Shown piece by piece: positions 1 through 9,008 of a DNA stretch of 64,000 nucleotides. The DNA lies in NCBI GenBank assembly GCA_020622165.1, contig JACNMN010000002.1:522996-586995 (forward strand), given 5' to 3'. The DNA is from Boseongicola sp. H5. Its GTDB lineage: Bacteria > Pseudomonadota > Alphaproteobacteria > Rhodobacterales > Rhodobacteraceae. Below the pieces are notes generated by a model, which searched no databases, was not told the DNA's origin, and saw only the letters and a program-made list of their open reading frames with translations. The position numbers were made by a program, and so were the translations under genes. The number at the start of each line of letters is the position of its first letter. Position 1 is the stretch's first letter.

Positions 1-380
1 CGTCCGAGGCCTCGCCAAGCGGCAACTTCTGGGGCTTCTTCGCCTGCTTCATGGCGCTGTTCTTCCTGACGGGCGTCGGCAATGCGTCGACCTTCCAGAT
101 GATCCCCTCGATCATGAAACAGGAGATCCCGCGTGTTGAACCGCAACTCGATGCCACCGCGTCGCAGCGGATGATCGAGCGCGAGAGTGCCGCGATCATC
201 GCCTTCACCTCGGCCATCGCCGCCTACGGCGCCTTCTTCATCCCCAAGCTCTACGGCACGTCGATCTCGATGACCGGGGCCCCGAACGGCGCGCTCTGGG
301 CGTTCCTCGGCTTCTACGCGATCTGCGCGGTGATCTGCTGGATCTACTACAGCCGCAAGAACGCGCCGGTTCCCTGCTGA
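1..380 (+). CDS. narK: Nitrate/nitrite transporter NarK, C-terminal part
   Basis: The 5' end lies outside the window; the reading frame enters at base 3 and 125 residues remain. The visible part has the NarK-type major facilitator ending: the run GVGNASTFQMIPSI, a soluble loop with many charged residues, and two hydrophobic helices (around AAIIAFTSAIAAYGAFF and ALWAFLGFYAICAVICW). The family moves nitrate in and nitrite out across the inner membrane. It sits directly upstream of narG on the same strand, as in many denitrifiers, so it probably supplies nitrate to the reductase encoded next. Only the last helices are seen, so the NarK1 or NarK2 subtype cannot be decided. Confidence 0.9.
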   Translation, partial: SEASPSGNFWGFFACFMALFFLTGVGNASTFQMIPSIMKQEIPRVEPQLDATASQRMIERESAAIIAFTSAIAAYGAFFIPKLYGTSISMTGAPNGALWAFLGFYAICAVICWIYYSRKNAPVPC

Positions 381-398
381 ACCAATGAAACATCCGCT

Positions 399-416
399 GC
401 GCCGTTCAGGCGGCGC
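399..416 (+). terminator. Hairpin between narK and narG
   Basis: GCGCCG (399-404) and CGGCGC (411-416) form a perfect 6-bp stem with a 6-base loop in the 62-base gap between narK and narG. No U-run follows. It is more likely a partial attenuator or an mRNA processing/stability element that sets the narK to narG ratio than a full terminator. This role is inferred. Confidence 0.4.
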
Positions 417-442
417 GGCCCCCGCTTCTAGGAGACAGCCAA

Positions 443-3400
443 ATGAGCCACTTGCTCGACAGATTGAACTTCCTGCAATCCAAGGAACTGGAGCAGTTTT
501 CGGACGGCCATGGACAGGTCACCCGCGAAAACCGCGATTGGGAGGAGACCTACCGGAACCGCTGGCGGCACGACAAGGTCGTCCGGTCGACCCATGGGGT
601 GAACTGCACCGGGTCATGTTCCTGGAAGATCTACGTCAAATCCGGGATCGTCACCTGGGAGACGCAGCAAACCGATTATCCGCGCACCCGGCCCGATCTG
701 CCCAATCACGAGCCGCGGGGTTGTGCGCGCGGCGCAAGCTACAGCTGGTATCTCTACTCCGCCAACCGGGTGAAAAACCCGCTGGTGCGCGGTCGGCTGA
801 TGAAGGTCTGGCGCAAGATGCGGGAGACGTTGAGCCCGATCGAGGCGTGGAGCAAACTGCAGGCCGATCCGATCCTGCGCGCCTCCTACGTGGAAACCCG
901 CGGCAAGGGCGGGTTCGTCCGCGCAAGCTGGGACGAGGCGACCGAGATCACGGCGGCGGCCAACGCCTACACCGCCAAGACCTACGGGCCCGACCGGGTG
1001 TTCGGCTTTTCCCCGATCCCCGCGATGTCGATGATCTCCTACGCCGCGGGCTCGCGCTACCTGTCGCTTCTGGGTGGCGTCTGCATGTCGTTCTACGACT
1101 GGTATTGCGACCTTCCGCCAGCCTCGCCGATGACCTGGGGCGAGCAGACCGACGTGCCGGAATCGGCCGACTGGTACAACGCGGGCTACCTGCTGATCTG
1201 GGGCTCGAACGTGCCACAGACCCGGACGCCAGATGCCCATTTCTATACCGAGGCGCGCTATCGCGGCACCAAATCCGCGGTGATCTGCCCGGACTATTCC
1301 GAAGCCGCAAAGTTCGGCGATGTCTGGCTGAACGTGAAACAGGGCACCGATGCGGCCCTCGCCATGGCCTTCGGCCATGTGATCCTGCGCGAGTTCCATC
1401 TGGACCGTCAGGCCGAGTATTTCGAGGAATACACCCGAAAATACAGCGATTTCCCGATGCTGGTGAAGCTGGACCGGAAAGACGGCCGCCTGATCCCGGG
1501 CCGTTTCCTGCGCGCCGACGATCTGGACGGCAAGTTGGGCGAAGAGAACAACCCGGAATGGAAAACCGTCGCGCTGGACGCGATCTCCGGCAGGATGGTC
1601 GCGCCCAACGGCTCCATCGGCTACCGGTGGGGCGAAGACGGTGAATGGAACCTTGAGGAACGCGCCGGCGCGACGGAAACCGAGCTGAAGATATCGCTGA
1701 TCCTGGATGAGGATCATGACGATGTCGTGGGCGTCGATTTCCCCTATTTCGGGGGCGAGGCCACGCCGGAATTTGCCACCGACGCGGACCATCCCGATGT
1801 GCTGACCCGCAACATCCCGGTCCGCAAGGTGCAGACGGCGGACGGCGAGATGCTTGTGGCCACCGTATTCGACCTCTTCTGCGCCAATTACGGGCTTGAC
1901 CGTGGACTTGGCGGGGACTGGGTCGCCGCAGATTACGCCGATGAGGTTCCGGGCACCCCGGCCTGGGCGGCGAAAATCACCGGTGTCCCTGCCGACAAGA
2001 TCATCCATGTGGCCCGCGAGTTCGCCCTGAACGCCGAAAAGACGAGGGGCAAATCCATGGTCATCATCGGCGCGGCGATGAACCACTGGTATCACATGGA
2101 CATGAACTATCGCGGCGTCATCAACATGCTGGTGATGTGCGGCTGCGTGGGCCAGTCCGGCGGGGGCTGGGCCCATTACGTGGGTCAGGAGAAACTGCGC
2201 CCGCAAACCGGCTGGCTGCCGCTCGCCTTCGCGCTGGACTGGGGACGCCCGCCCCGGCACATGAATTCCACCTCCGCATGGTACGCGCATACGGATCAGT
2301 GGCGCTACGAACAACTGACGGCGAACGAGATCATCTCGCCCACGGCGCCCGATGGCGACTGGGATGTCACGATGATCGACTACAATATCCGCGCCGAGCG
2401 GATGGGCTGGCTGCCGTCTGCCCCGCAGCTCAAGACCAATCCGCTGGAGGTTGCGAAGGCGGCGAAGGACGCCGGCAAGGAGATCCCGGCCTATGTCAGC
2501 GAACAGTTGAAATCCGGCGCGCTTGAGATGTCCTGCGAAGATCCGGACGCGCCCGAGAACTGGCCGCGCAACCTGTTTGTCTGGCGCTCGAACCTTCTGG
2601 GGTCCTCCGGCAAGGGCCACGAATACTTTCTCAAGCACCTGCTTGGCACAGATCACGGCGTTCTGGGCAAGGATCTGGGCGAGGAAGGCAAGCAATTGCC
2701 GCGGGAGGCCAAATGGCACGAGGAGGCGCCGCGCGGAAAGCTCGACCTGCTGGTGACCATCGATTTCCGAATGTCCACCACGGCGGTCTATTCCGATATC
2801 GTTCTGCCCACGGCCAGCTGGTACGAGAAGAACGACCTCAACACTTCGGACATGCACCCGTTCATCCACCCTCTGCAGGCGGCGGTGGACCCGGCCTATG
2901 AAAGCAAATCGGACTGGGAGATCTTCAAGGCGATCGCCAGGAAGTTCCAGGAGGTGGCGCCCGAGGTTCTGGGCCGCGAGACCGATATCGTCGCGGTGCC
3001 GATCCTGCACGATACGCCGGGCGAGATCGCCCAGGACCAGGTGAAGGACTGGAAGGCGGGCGAATGCAACCTGATCCCCGGCAAGACCGCCCCGAACTTC
3101 GTGGCGGTGGAGCGGGACTACCCGGCGCTTTACGACCGTTTCGTCGCCCTTGGACCGCTGATGGACAAGATCGGCAACGGCGGCAAGGGCATCAGCTGGA
3201 ACACCGAGACCGAGGTTCAGCATCTGCGCGAGCTCAACGGCGAATGGCAGGACGGCCCGGCGAAGGGCTGCGCGAAAATCCTCACCGATATCGACGCCAG
3301 CGAGGTCGTTCTGATGCTGGCCCCCGAAACCAATGGCGAGGTGGCGGTGAAGGCCTGGGAGGCGCTGTCGAAAGCCACGGGCCGCGAGCACGCGCATCTG

Positions 3401-4177
3401 GCGCTGCCCAAGGAGGATGAGAAAATCCGCTTCCGCGATATCGCGGCGCAACCGCGCAAGATCATCTCCTCGCCCACATGGTCCGGTCTTGAGAGCGAAA
3501 AGGTCTGCTACAACGCCGGCTACACCAACGTGCACGAGCTGATCCCGTGGCGCACGCTGACAGGGCGCCAGCAGCTCTATCAGGATCATCTCTGGATGCG
3601 GGCCTTCGGCGAGGGCTTCATGTCCTACCGCCCGCCAGTGGACCTCAAAACGATCACCGATGAGGTGAACACCGACACGGGCGAGCCGCATCTGGTGCTG
3701 AACTTCATCACCCCCCACCAGAAATGGGGGATCCATTCCACCTATTCCGACAACCTGCTGATGCTCACGCTGAACCGGGGCGGCCCGGTGGTCTGGATCA
3801 GCGAGGCGGACGCCAAAAGCGTGGGCATCGCCGATAACGACTGGGTCGAGGCCTACAACGTCAACGGCGCGCTGACGGCGCGGGCGGTCGTGTCTCAGCG
3901 CATGAAGAACGGCACGATCTTCATGTATCACGCCCAGGAGAAGATCGTGAACACGCCCGGCTCCGAGAAGACCGGAAACCGCGGCGGCATTCATAACTCC
4001 GTCACCCGCGCGACGCTGAAACCGACCCATATGATCGGCGCCTACGCGCAGCAATCCTACGGCTTCAACTACTACGGCACCGTCGGATCGAACCGCGATG
4101 AATTCGTGATTGTCAGAAAAATGCGGAAGGTCGACTGGCTCGACGCTCCCGCCACCGGAACGGAGGCAAAGGCATGA
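443..4177 (+). CDS. narG: Respiratory nitrate reductase alpha subunit NarG
   Basis: Catalytic subunit of the membrane-bound, cytoplasm-facing nitrate reductase, reducing nitrate to nitrite with electrons from NarH. The protein has 1244 residues, the usual NarG length. The FS0 iron-sulfur site is complete: His51, Cys55, Cys59 and Cys94 (HGVNCTGSCSW and PRGCARG). Asp223 in YDWYCDLPPASP matches the Mo-coordinating Asp of E. coli NarG. The N-terminus begins MSHLLDRLNF like other NarG proteins, with no Tat signal, and AGGAGA precedes the ATG. Its stop overlaps the narH start by 4 bp (ATGA), so the two are translationally coupled. Confidence 0.98.
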   Translation: MSHLLDRLNFLQSKELEQFSDGHGQVTRENRDWEETYRNRWRHDKVVRSTHGVNCTGSCSWKIYVKSGIVTWETQQTDYPRTRPDLPNHEPRGCARGASYSWYLYSANRVKNPLVRGRLMKVWRKMRETLSPIEAWSKLQADPILRASYVETRGKGGFVRASWDEATEITAAANAYTAKTYGPDRVFGFSPIPAMSMISYAAGSRYLSLLGGVCMSFYDWYCDLPPASPMTWGEQTDVPESADWYNAGYLLIWGSNVPQTRTPDAHFYTEARYRGTKSAVICPDYSEAAKFGDVWLNVKQGTDAALAMAFGHVILREFHLDRQAEYFEEYTRKYSDFPMLVKLDRKDGRLIPGRFLRADDLDGKLGEENNPEWKTVALDAISGRMVAPNGSIGYRWGEDGEWNLEERAGATETELKISLILDEDHDDVVGVDFPYFGGEATPEFATDADHPDVLTRNIPVRKVQTADGEMLVATVFDLFCANYGLDRGLGGDWVAADYADEVPGTPAWAAKITGVPADKIIHVAREFALNAEKTRGKSMVIIGAAMNHWYHMDMNYRGVINMLVMCGCVGQSGGGWAHYVGQEKLRPQTGWLPLAFALDWGRPPRHMNSTSAWYAHTDQWRYEQLTANEIISPTAPDGDWDVTMIDYNIRAERMGWLPSAPQLKTNPLEVAKAAKDAGKEIPAYVSEQLKSGALEMSCEDPDAPENWPRNLFVWRSNLLGSSGKGHEYFLKHLLGTDHGVLGKDLGEEGKQLPREAKWHEEAPRGKLDLLVTIDFRMSTTAVYSDIVLPTASWYEKNDLNTSDMHPFIHPLQAAVDPAYESKSDWEIFKAIARKFQEVAPEVLGRETDIVAVPILHDTPGEIAQDQVKDWKAGECNLIPGKTAPNFVAVERDYPALYDRFVALGPLMDKIGNGGKGISWNTETEVQHLRELNGEWQDGPAKGCAKILTDIDASEVVLMLAPETNGEVAVKAWEALSKATGREHAHLALPKEDEKIRFRDIAAQPRKIISSPTWSGLESEKVCYNAGYTNVHELIPWRTLTGRQQLYQDHLWMRAFGEGFMSYRPPVDLKTITDEVNTDTGEPHLVLNFITPHQKWGIHSTYSDNLLMLTLNRGGPVVWISEADAKSVGIADNDWVEAYNVNGALTARAVVSQRMKNGTIFMYHAQEKIVNTPGSEKTGNRGGIHNSVTRATLKPTHMIGAYAQQSYGFNYYGTVGSNRDEFVIVRKMRKVDWLDAPATGTEAKA

Positions 4178-5694
4178 GGATCCGCGCACAAATCGGCATG
4201 GTCCTGAACCTGGACAAATGCATCGGGTGTCACACCTGTTCGGTCACCTGCAAGAACGTCTGGACCAGCCGCGAGGGCGTTGAATACGCCTGGTTCAACA
4301 ATGTCGAAACCAAGCCGGGCACCGGATACCCCACCGACTGGGAAAATCAGGCCCGCTGGAACGGCGGTTGGGAACGGTCGAAATCGGGCAAGCTGCATCC
4401 CAAACAGGGCAGCAAATGGCGGATCCTGTCGAACATCTTCGGCAATCCCGACCTGCCCGAGATCGACGATTACTACGAGCCGTTCGATTTCGACTATGAC
4501 CACCTGAAATCCGCGCCCGAGATGAAGGCGTTTCCGACCGCGCGGCCGTTTTCGAAGATCACCGGCGAGCGGATCGAAAAGATCGAAAAGGGCCCCAACT
4601 GGGAGGAGATCCTTGGGGGCGAGTTCGCCAAACGGTCTCAGGATTACAATTTCGAGGGCATCCAGAAGGAGATCTACGGCGAGTACGAAAACACCTTCAT
4701 GATGTATCTCCCGCGGTTGTGCGAACATTGCCTCAACCCGACCTGCGCGGCCTCCTGCCCGTCCGGGGCGATCTACAAACGCGAGGAAGACGGCATCGTT
4801 CTGATCGATCAGGAGAAATGCCGGGGCTGGCGGATGTGCGTCTCCGGCTGTCCCTACAAGAAGGTCTATTACAACTGGGAAAGCGGCAAATCCGAGAAAT
4901 GCACGCTCTGCTACCCGCGGATCGAAAGCGGCAATCCAACGGTCTGTTCGGAAACCTGCGTGGGGCGCATCCGCTATCTGGGCGTGATGCTCTACGACGC
5001 CGACAAGATCGAGGAAGCGGCGAATATGGAGGACACGCAGGATCTCTATGACGCGCAGCTTGGCGTCTTCCTCGACCCCAACGATCCGGTGGTGATCGAA
5101 ACGGCCCGCGCCGACGGTATCCCCGAGGATTGGATCAAGGCCGCGCAGGAAAGCCCGATCTGGAAGATGGCGATGGAATGGAAAGTCGCCTTCCCGCTGC
5201 ATCCGGAATACCGCACGCTGCCGATGGTCTGGTACATCCCGCCGCTCAGCCCGATCCAGAACGCCGCCGAGGCCGGAAAGATCGGCACCGATGGCGACAT
5301 GCCGGATGTTCAGTCGCTCCGCATTCCGGTACGGTATCTCGCCAACATGCTGACCGCCGGAGATGAAGCGCCCGTGGTCACCGCGCTTGAACGGATGCTG
5401 GCGATGCGGGCCTATATGCGGGCCAAGACCGTGGACGGCGTGATCGACGAAGGCGTGGCCGCCCGTGTCGGCCTGTCCGGCCGGGTGATCGAAAAAATGT
5501 ATAAAATCATGGCTTTGGCCGATTACGAGGATCGTTTCGTGATCCCCACCACGCACCGCGAACAGGTCGAAGAGGCCTATGATCTGCGGGGCGGCTGCGG
5601 CTTCACCGACACCAATGGCTGCTCTCCGGGCATCAGCAAGGGCTCGCTGTTCGGCGGCAAGAAGAAACCCCTGAAAATGCCGGAGGCGATGTAA
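4174..5694 (+). CDS. narH: Respiratory nitrate reductase beta subunit NarH
   Basis: Electron-transfer subunit of NarGHI with four Fe-S clusters. The 506 residues carry Cys16/19/22/26 (CIGCHTCSVTC), Cys183/186/191/195 (CEHCLNPTCAASC), Cys216, Trp219, Cys222 and Cys226 (CRGWRMCVSGC), and a last group in KCTLCYPR...CSETC. The Trp in place of a Cys at 219 is the normal mark of the 3Fe-4S centre in this family. It overlaps narG by 4 bp, and its stop shares one base with the narJ start (TAATG), giving a tightly coupled G-H-J order. Confidence 0.98.
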   Translation: MRIRAQIGMVLNLDKCIGCHTCSVTCKNVWTSREGVEYAWFNNVETKPGTGYPTDWENQARWNGGWERSKSGKLHPKQGSKWRILSNIFGNPDLPEIDDYYEPFDFDYDHLKSAPEMKAFPTARPFSKITGERIEKIEKGPNWEEILGGEFAKRSQDYNFEGIQKEIYGEYENTFMMYLPRLCEHCLNPTCAASCPSGAIYKREEDGIVLIDQEKCRGWRMCVSGCPYKKVYYNWESGKSEKCTLCYPRIESGNPTVCSETCVGRIRYLGVMLYDADKIEEAANMEDTQDLYDAQLGVFLDPNDPVVIETARADGIPEDWIKAAQESPIWKMAMEWKVAFPLHPEYRTLPMVWYIPPLSPIQNAAEAGKIGTDGDMPDVQSLRIPVRYLANMLTAGDEAPVVTALERMLAMRAYMRAKTVDGVIDEGVAARVGLSGRVIEKMYKIMALADYEDRFVIPTTHREQVEEAYDLRGGCGFTDTNGCSPGISKGSLFGGKKKPLKMPEAM

Positions 5695-6398
5695 TGGACC
5701 GGACGCTGAAATCTCTCTCGCTGACCCTCAGCTACCCCACCCGGGCGCTGCAGGAGGCCATGCCCGAGATCGGCGGCGTGCTCGCCTCCGACACCCGGCT
5801 GACCGCGGCCACCCGCAGGGCCCTTCGCCCGCTGGTGGAGGATATCGCGCAAAGCGACATCTACGATCTGGAAGAACGGTTCGTGATGCTGTTCGACCGC
5901 TCGCGCACCCTCTCGCTCAACCTCTTCGAGCATGTCCATGGCGAAAGCCGGGACCGGGGGGGCGCAATGGTCAGCCTGATGGAAACCTACCGCGATGCGG
6001 GTTTCGAACCGGTCACCTCCGAATTGCCCGATCACCTTCCGGTTTTGCTGGAATTCCTGGCCACCCAACCCTTCGCGGAGGCTCAGGATACCTTGGCGGA
6101 CGCGGCGCATATCTTTCAGGCTCTGGCCAAACGGCTGGACCGCCGGGAAAGCCCATATGCCGCCGCGTTCGCCGCTCTTTTACAGCTTTCCGGCCGAACC
6201 GCCGATATCGAGGCGGTGCGCGACCTTCTGAACGAGCCCGAGACGGATCCGAACGATCTGGAGGCGCTCGATGCCGTCTGGGAAGAAAGCGAGGTCGTTT
6301 TCGGCCCAGACCCCAACGCCGGCTGCCCGCAAGTGCGCGAAATGCTGTCGCGCATCGATACGCCCGTCACCCCCGCCCCGCATCACGCGGCCGAATAG
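5694..6398 (+). CDS. narJ: Nitrate reductase assembly chaperone NarJ
   Basis: NarJ belongs to the TorD-type chaperones. It binds apo-NarG, helps insert the molybdenum cofactor and Fe-S cluster, and is not part of the final enzyme. The 234-residue, mostly helical protein starts MDRTLKSLSLTLSYPT, a typical NarJ opening, and has the conserved LFEHVHGESRDRG segment near residues 80-92. It starts on the narH stop (TAATG) and is followed 12 bases later by narI, the standard position in nar operons. Confidence 0.95.
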   Translation: MDRTLKSLSLTLSYPTRALQEAMPEIGGVLASDTRLTAATRRALRPLVEDIAQSDIYDLEERFVMLFDRSRTLSLNLFEHVHGESRDRGGAMVSLMETYRDAGFEPVTSELPDHLPVLLEFLATQPFAEAQDTLADAAHIFQALAKRLDRRESPYAAAFAALLQLSGRTADIEAVRDLLNEPETDPNDLEALDAVWEESEVVFGPDPNAGCPQVREMLSRIDTPVTPAPHHAAE

Positions 6399-6410
6399 GG
6401 AGGAAGACCC

Positions 6411-7154
6411 ATGTTTTCCAATCTCGATATCGACTTCATCATCTTCGGGATCATGCCCTACGCGGCGTTGACCATCCTCGTGGTGGGCTCCATCGCAAGG
6501 TATGAACGCGATCCCTTCACCTGGAAAAGCTCCTCCAGCCAGCTCTTGCGCCGCAAGCAGCTGATATGGGGGTCGATCCTGTTCCATGTCGGCATCATCA
6601 CCGTGTTCCTCGGGCATCTGATCGGATTGTTCACGCCGGTCTGGGTGCTGGACGCGGTGGGCATTCCCTATTGGTTCAAGCAGTGGATGGCGGTTGTCAT
6701 CGGCGGCCCGGCCGGGATTGCCGCGCTGATCGGCTCGACGATCCTTCTGCACCGGCGGCTGGTGGACCCCCGCATCCGTGCCACATCCAGCTTTGCCGAT
6801 ATCGGCATCATGGTGCTGATCTGGCTGCAGCTGGCGATCGGACTGCTGACCATCACGCAGACGCTGCAACATATGGACGGCTCGGAAATGGTCCGCTTCA
6901 TGACCTGGTCCCAGAGCATCTTGACCTGGAACATCAACGCCTGGTCCACGATGATCGACGTTCACTGGCTTTACCGGGCGCATATCTTCCTGGGTCTCCT
7001 GATCACGGCGCTGTTCCCGTTCACACGGCTGGTGCATATGATCTCGGGCTTCGCCGCGCCATTCCGGTTCCTGCTCCGCCCCGGTTATCAGATCGTGCGG
7101 TCGCGGCGGCGGGCTCCCCTGCCCAAGCGGGCCGGATCGACCCCGGCGGAGTAG
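6411..7154 (+). CDS. narI: Respiratory nitrate reductase gamma subunit NarI (cytochrome b)
   Basis: Membrane anchor that oxidises quinol and passes electrons through two b hemes to NarH. The 247 residues form five hydrophobic helices. Likely heme ligands are His59 (LFHVG), His69 (LGHLIG), a His in IDVHWLYRAH and a His in TRLVHMISG, matching the four-His pattern of NarI. GGAGG precedes the ATG. The last residues are basic, as expected for a cytoplasmic tail. The next gene begins 5 bases after the stop. Confidence 0.97.
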   Translation: MFSNLDIDFIIFGIMPYAALTILVVGSIARYERDPFTWKSSSSQLLRRKQLIWGSILFHVGIITVFLGHLIGLFTPVWVLDAVGIPYWFKQWMAVVIGGPAGIAALIGSTILLHRRLVDPRIRATSSFADIGIMVLIWLQLAIGLLTITQTLQHMDGSEMVRFMTWSQSILTWNINAWSTMIDVHWLYRAHIFLGLLITALFPFTRLVHMISGFAAPFRFLLRPGYQIVRSRRRAPLPKRAGSTPAE

Positions 7155-7159
7155 GCGAC

Positions 7160-7957
7160 ATGGCAACAGCGCTCTTCCCCGATCTGGTCGTCAATGGCGA
7201 GGTGGTCCCCCAGATCCGCATCGCCGCCGAAGCGCAGAACCACGAGGCGCCGAAAGGCAAACCCGGCGTCGCATGGCGCAAGGCCGCCCAGGCCCTCGCG
7301 ATCCGCACCCTGATGCTGCAGGAGGCCGCGCGGCGGGGGCTGGTCGCGGATCCTGCCGAGATCGGGCCGGGCCGCTTCGAAACCGAGGAGGAGGCCCTGA
7401 TCCGGGGCCTTCTCGACGCGGTCATCACCGTCGCTCCGCCCGAAGAGGCCGCCATCGACGCGGAATGGCGCAAGGACCCGGCGCGGTTCCAAACCCCACC
7501 TCTTTGGGAGGTGTCCCACATCCTTGTGGCCTGCGACCCCCGCGACGAGGCAACACGCGAGAGCGCACGAAGCCGCGCCGCCGGCCTGACATCTCTGGCG
7601 CTGGAAACACCGGACAGCTTTGCCAAGCTCGCCCGCCACAACTCCGACTGCGGATCCAGATCGAACGGTGGCGCGCTCGGCCAGCTTGGCCCCGGCGACA
7701 CCGTACCCGAGTTCGAAGCGGCCCTGCGCCGCCTTGCAGAGGCCGAGATCACGCCCGAGCCGGTTCTGACCCGCCATGGATATCATGTCATCCGGATGGA
7801 TGCGCTTGGCCCGCGCCGGGTGCTGCCCTATTCGGCGGTCAGGCAGAAAATCTCCGACGCGATGGAGAAAGCCGCGTGGACCGAAGCAGCACGGGCGTTT
7901 GTCACCAACCTTGTCGAGGCCGCCCGCATCACCGGCACCGACATGCGTCCGGTCTGA
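7160..7957 (+). CDS. Parvulin-type peptidyl-prolyl isomerase (PpiC/NifM-like) of the nar operon
   Basis: 265 residues with an N-terminal helical part (about 1-110) and a parvulin rotamase domain (about 115-215). The domain shows WEVSHILVA, the loop CGSRSNGGALGQLGPG and the closing GYHVIRMD. Its layout resembles NifM, which helps mature nitrogenase Fe protein. There is no signal peptide or transmembrane helix, so it should act in the cytoplasm. The ATG lies 5 bases after narI, so it is almost certainly co-transcribed. A role in folding or maturing NarG or NarH is inferred from position. Confidence 0.85.
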   Translation: MATALFPDLVVNGEVVPQIRIAAEAQNHEAPKGKPGVAWRKAAQALAIRTLMLQEAARRGLVADPAEIGPGRFETEEEALIRGLLDAVITVAPPEEAAIDAEWRKDPARFQTPPLWEVSHILVACDPRDEATRESARSRAAGLTSLALETPDSFAKLARHNSDCGSRSNGGALGQLGPGDTVPEFEAALRRLAEAEITPEPVLTRHGYHVIRMDALGPRRVLPYSAVRQKISDAMEKAAWTEAARAFVTNLVEAARITGTDMRPV

Positions 7958-7960
7958 CCC

Positions 7961-8521
7961 ATGCCGCCCGGTCCGTCTCCATCCCCGTCCGAACCGCCCC
8001 GCACATTCCGGCGGCTTGGAAACCCGCTGGATTTTCTGGAGCAGGATCACCGGCAGGCGAGGGAGATCTGCGATCAGATCGATGGGCTGGTGCGGATCGG
8101 GGCCGTGGACGGCCCGGCTGCGCAGAGGATCATCGCCTTTCTGACCCACATCTTCCCGCCGCATCTGGTCGACAGCGATGATGATCTGCACCCGCTCATG
8201 CGCCGCCGCTGCCCGCAGGAGGACGGGATCGCGCGCGTGCTTGACGGGCTGCAGGCCGATCACGGCGCGCTGCGGCAGATGATCCCGGGCGTCATCGACA
8301 TCCTTGGCGGCGCCGGAGCGCGGACACGGCCCGCCCCCCTGTCGAAATCCGGGCGCGAGACCTTGAGCGCGTTCAGCAGACAGGCACGGCGCGTTCTCAT
8401 CGTGGAAACCGGGATCGTTCTGCCTATTGCCCGCGCGCGTCTTGGCGGGGGCGACCTTGGCTCGCTCCGCCTGCGGATGCTGCAACGGCGCGGGCTGGAC
8501 CGGGTGATGGATACGCCGTGA
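7961..8521 (+). CDS. Hemerythrin-like (HHE) domain protein
   Basis: 186 residues, helical, with spaced putative iron ligands of the HHE family: His in FLEQDHRQA, His residues in FPPHLVDSDDDLHPLM, His in LQADHGALR, and Glu in VETGIVLPIAR. The family binds a di-iron centre and can bind O2 or NO or repair Fe-S clusters. The second motif is less canonical than usual, with Asp where a Glu is often found. It starts 3 bases after the isomerase stop. The next gene overlaps it (GTGATG). A protective or sensing role during nitrate/nitric oxide metabolism is an inference. Confidence 0.75.
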   Translation: MPPGPSPSPSEPPRTFRRLGNPLDFLEQDHRQAREICDQIDGLVRIGAVDGPAAQRIIAFLTHIFPPHLVDSDDDLHPLMRRRCPQEDGIARVLDGLQADHGALRQMIPGVIDILGGAGARTRPAPLSKSGRETLSAFSRQARRVLIVETGIVLPIARARLGGGDLGSLRLRMLQRRGLDRVMDTP

Positions 8522-8928
8522 TGCTTGCCCGTCTCTTGACCCGAAACCGGCGCTGGTCGGATGACCGAAACGGCCGCGAGATCATCCTCTGCGGCCATTA
8601 CGGCTGCGGCGGTGTCCGGGCCGCGACCGAGGATCTGCCCCATGGTCTGGCCGATCACTGGCTGGAGCCGATCCGGCGGCTGGCGCGGGCCTACACCATC
8701 GACCTGTCGCGGATCGCAACGATCGAAGGCCGGCGCGACAAGCTTGCCGAGCTGAACGTGATCGAAGGCGTCCGACGGGTCGCGGAAACGCCGATCCTGC
8801 ACCGGGCATGGCAACGGAGCGACGACATTGCGATCCACGGGCTGGTCTACGGGCTGAAAGACGGGCTTTTGCGGGATCTCTCCTGCACGATCACGAAAGA
8901 CCACGCCAGACCCAGAGGCGGGACATGA
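8521..8928 (+). CDS. Beta-carbonic anhydrase derivative lacking its first zinc-ligand segment
   Basis: About 135 residues against roughly 220 for the E. coli Can type. The start (LLTRNRRWSD) looks like the usual N-terminus, then the protein jumps straight to REIILCGHYGCGGVRAA and continues co-linearly to HGLVYGLKDGLLRDL. About 75-80 residues are missing, including the CxDxR motif that supplies a zinc Cys and the catalytic Asp. The His and Cys of GHYGCGG remain. The frame is intact to its stop. Either a decaying remnant or a neofunctionalised zinc-less protein. GTG at 8518 is an alternative start in the same frame. Confidence 0.75.
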   Translation: MLARLLTRNRRWSDDRNGREIILCGHYGCGGVRAATEDLPHGLADHWLEPIRRLARAYTIDLSRIATIEGRRDKLAELNVIEGVRRVAETPILHRAWQRSDDIAIHGLVYGLKDGLLRDLSCTITKDHARPRGGT

Positions 8929-9008
8929 CCGGCCCCATGCCCCCGCAACACCGCACGCAGCCGACATATCTTTCGCCGTCCAACGGCATCCGGAACCGAG
9001 GCTTGAAC

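Noticed and set aside
614..4189. 1191-codon minus-strand open frame
   Set aside because: It is a shadow of narG created by high GC; the plus strand carries all NarG metal ligands and correct length, and the minus translation has no family features.
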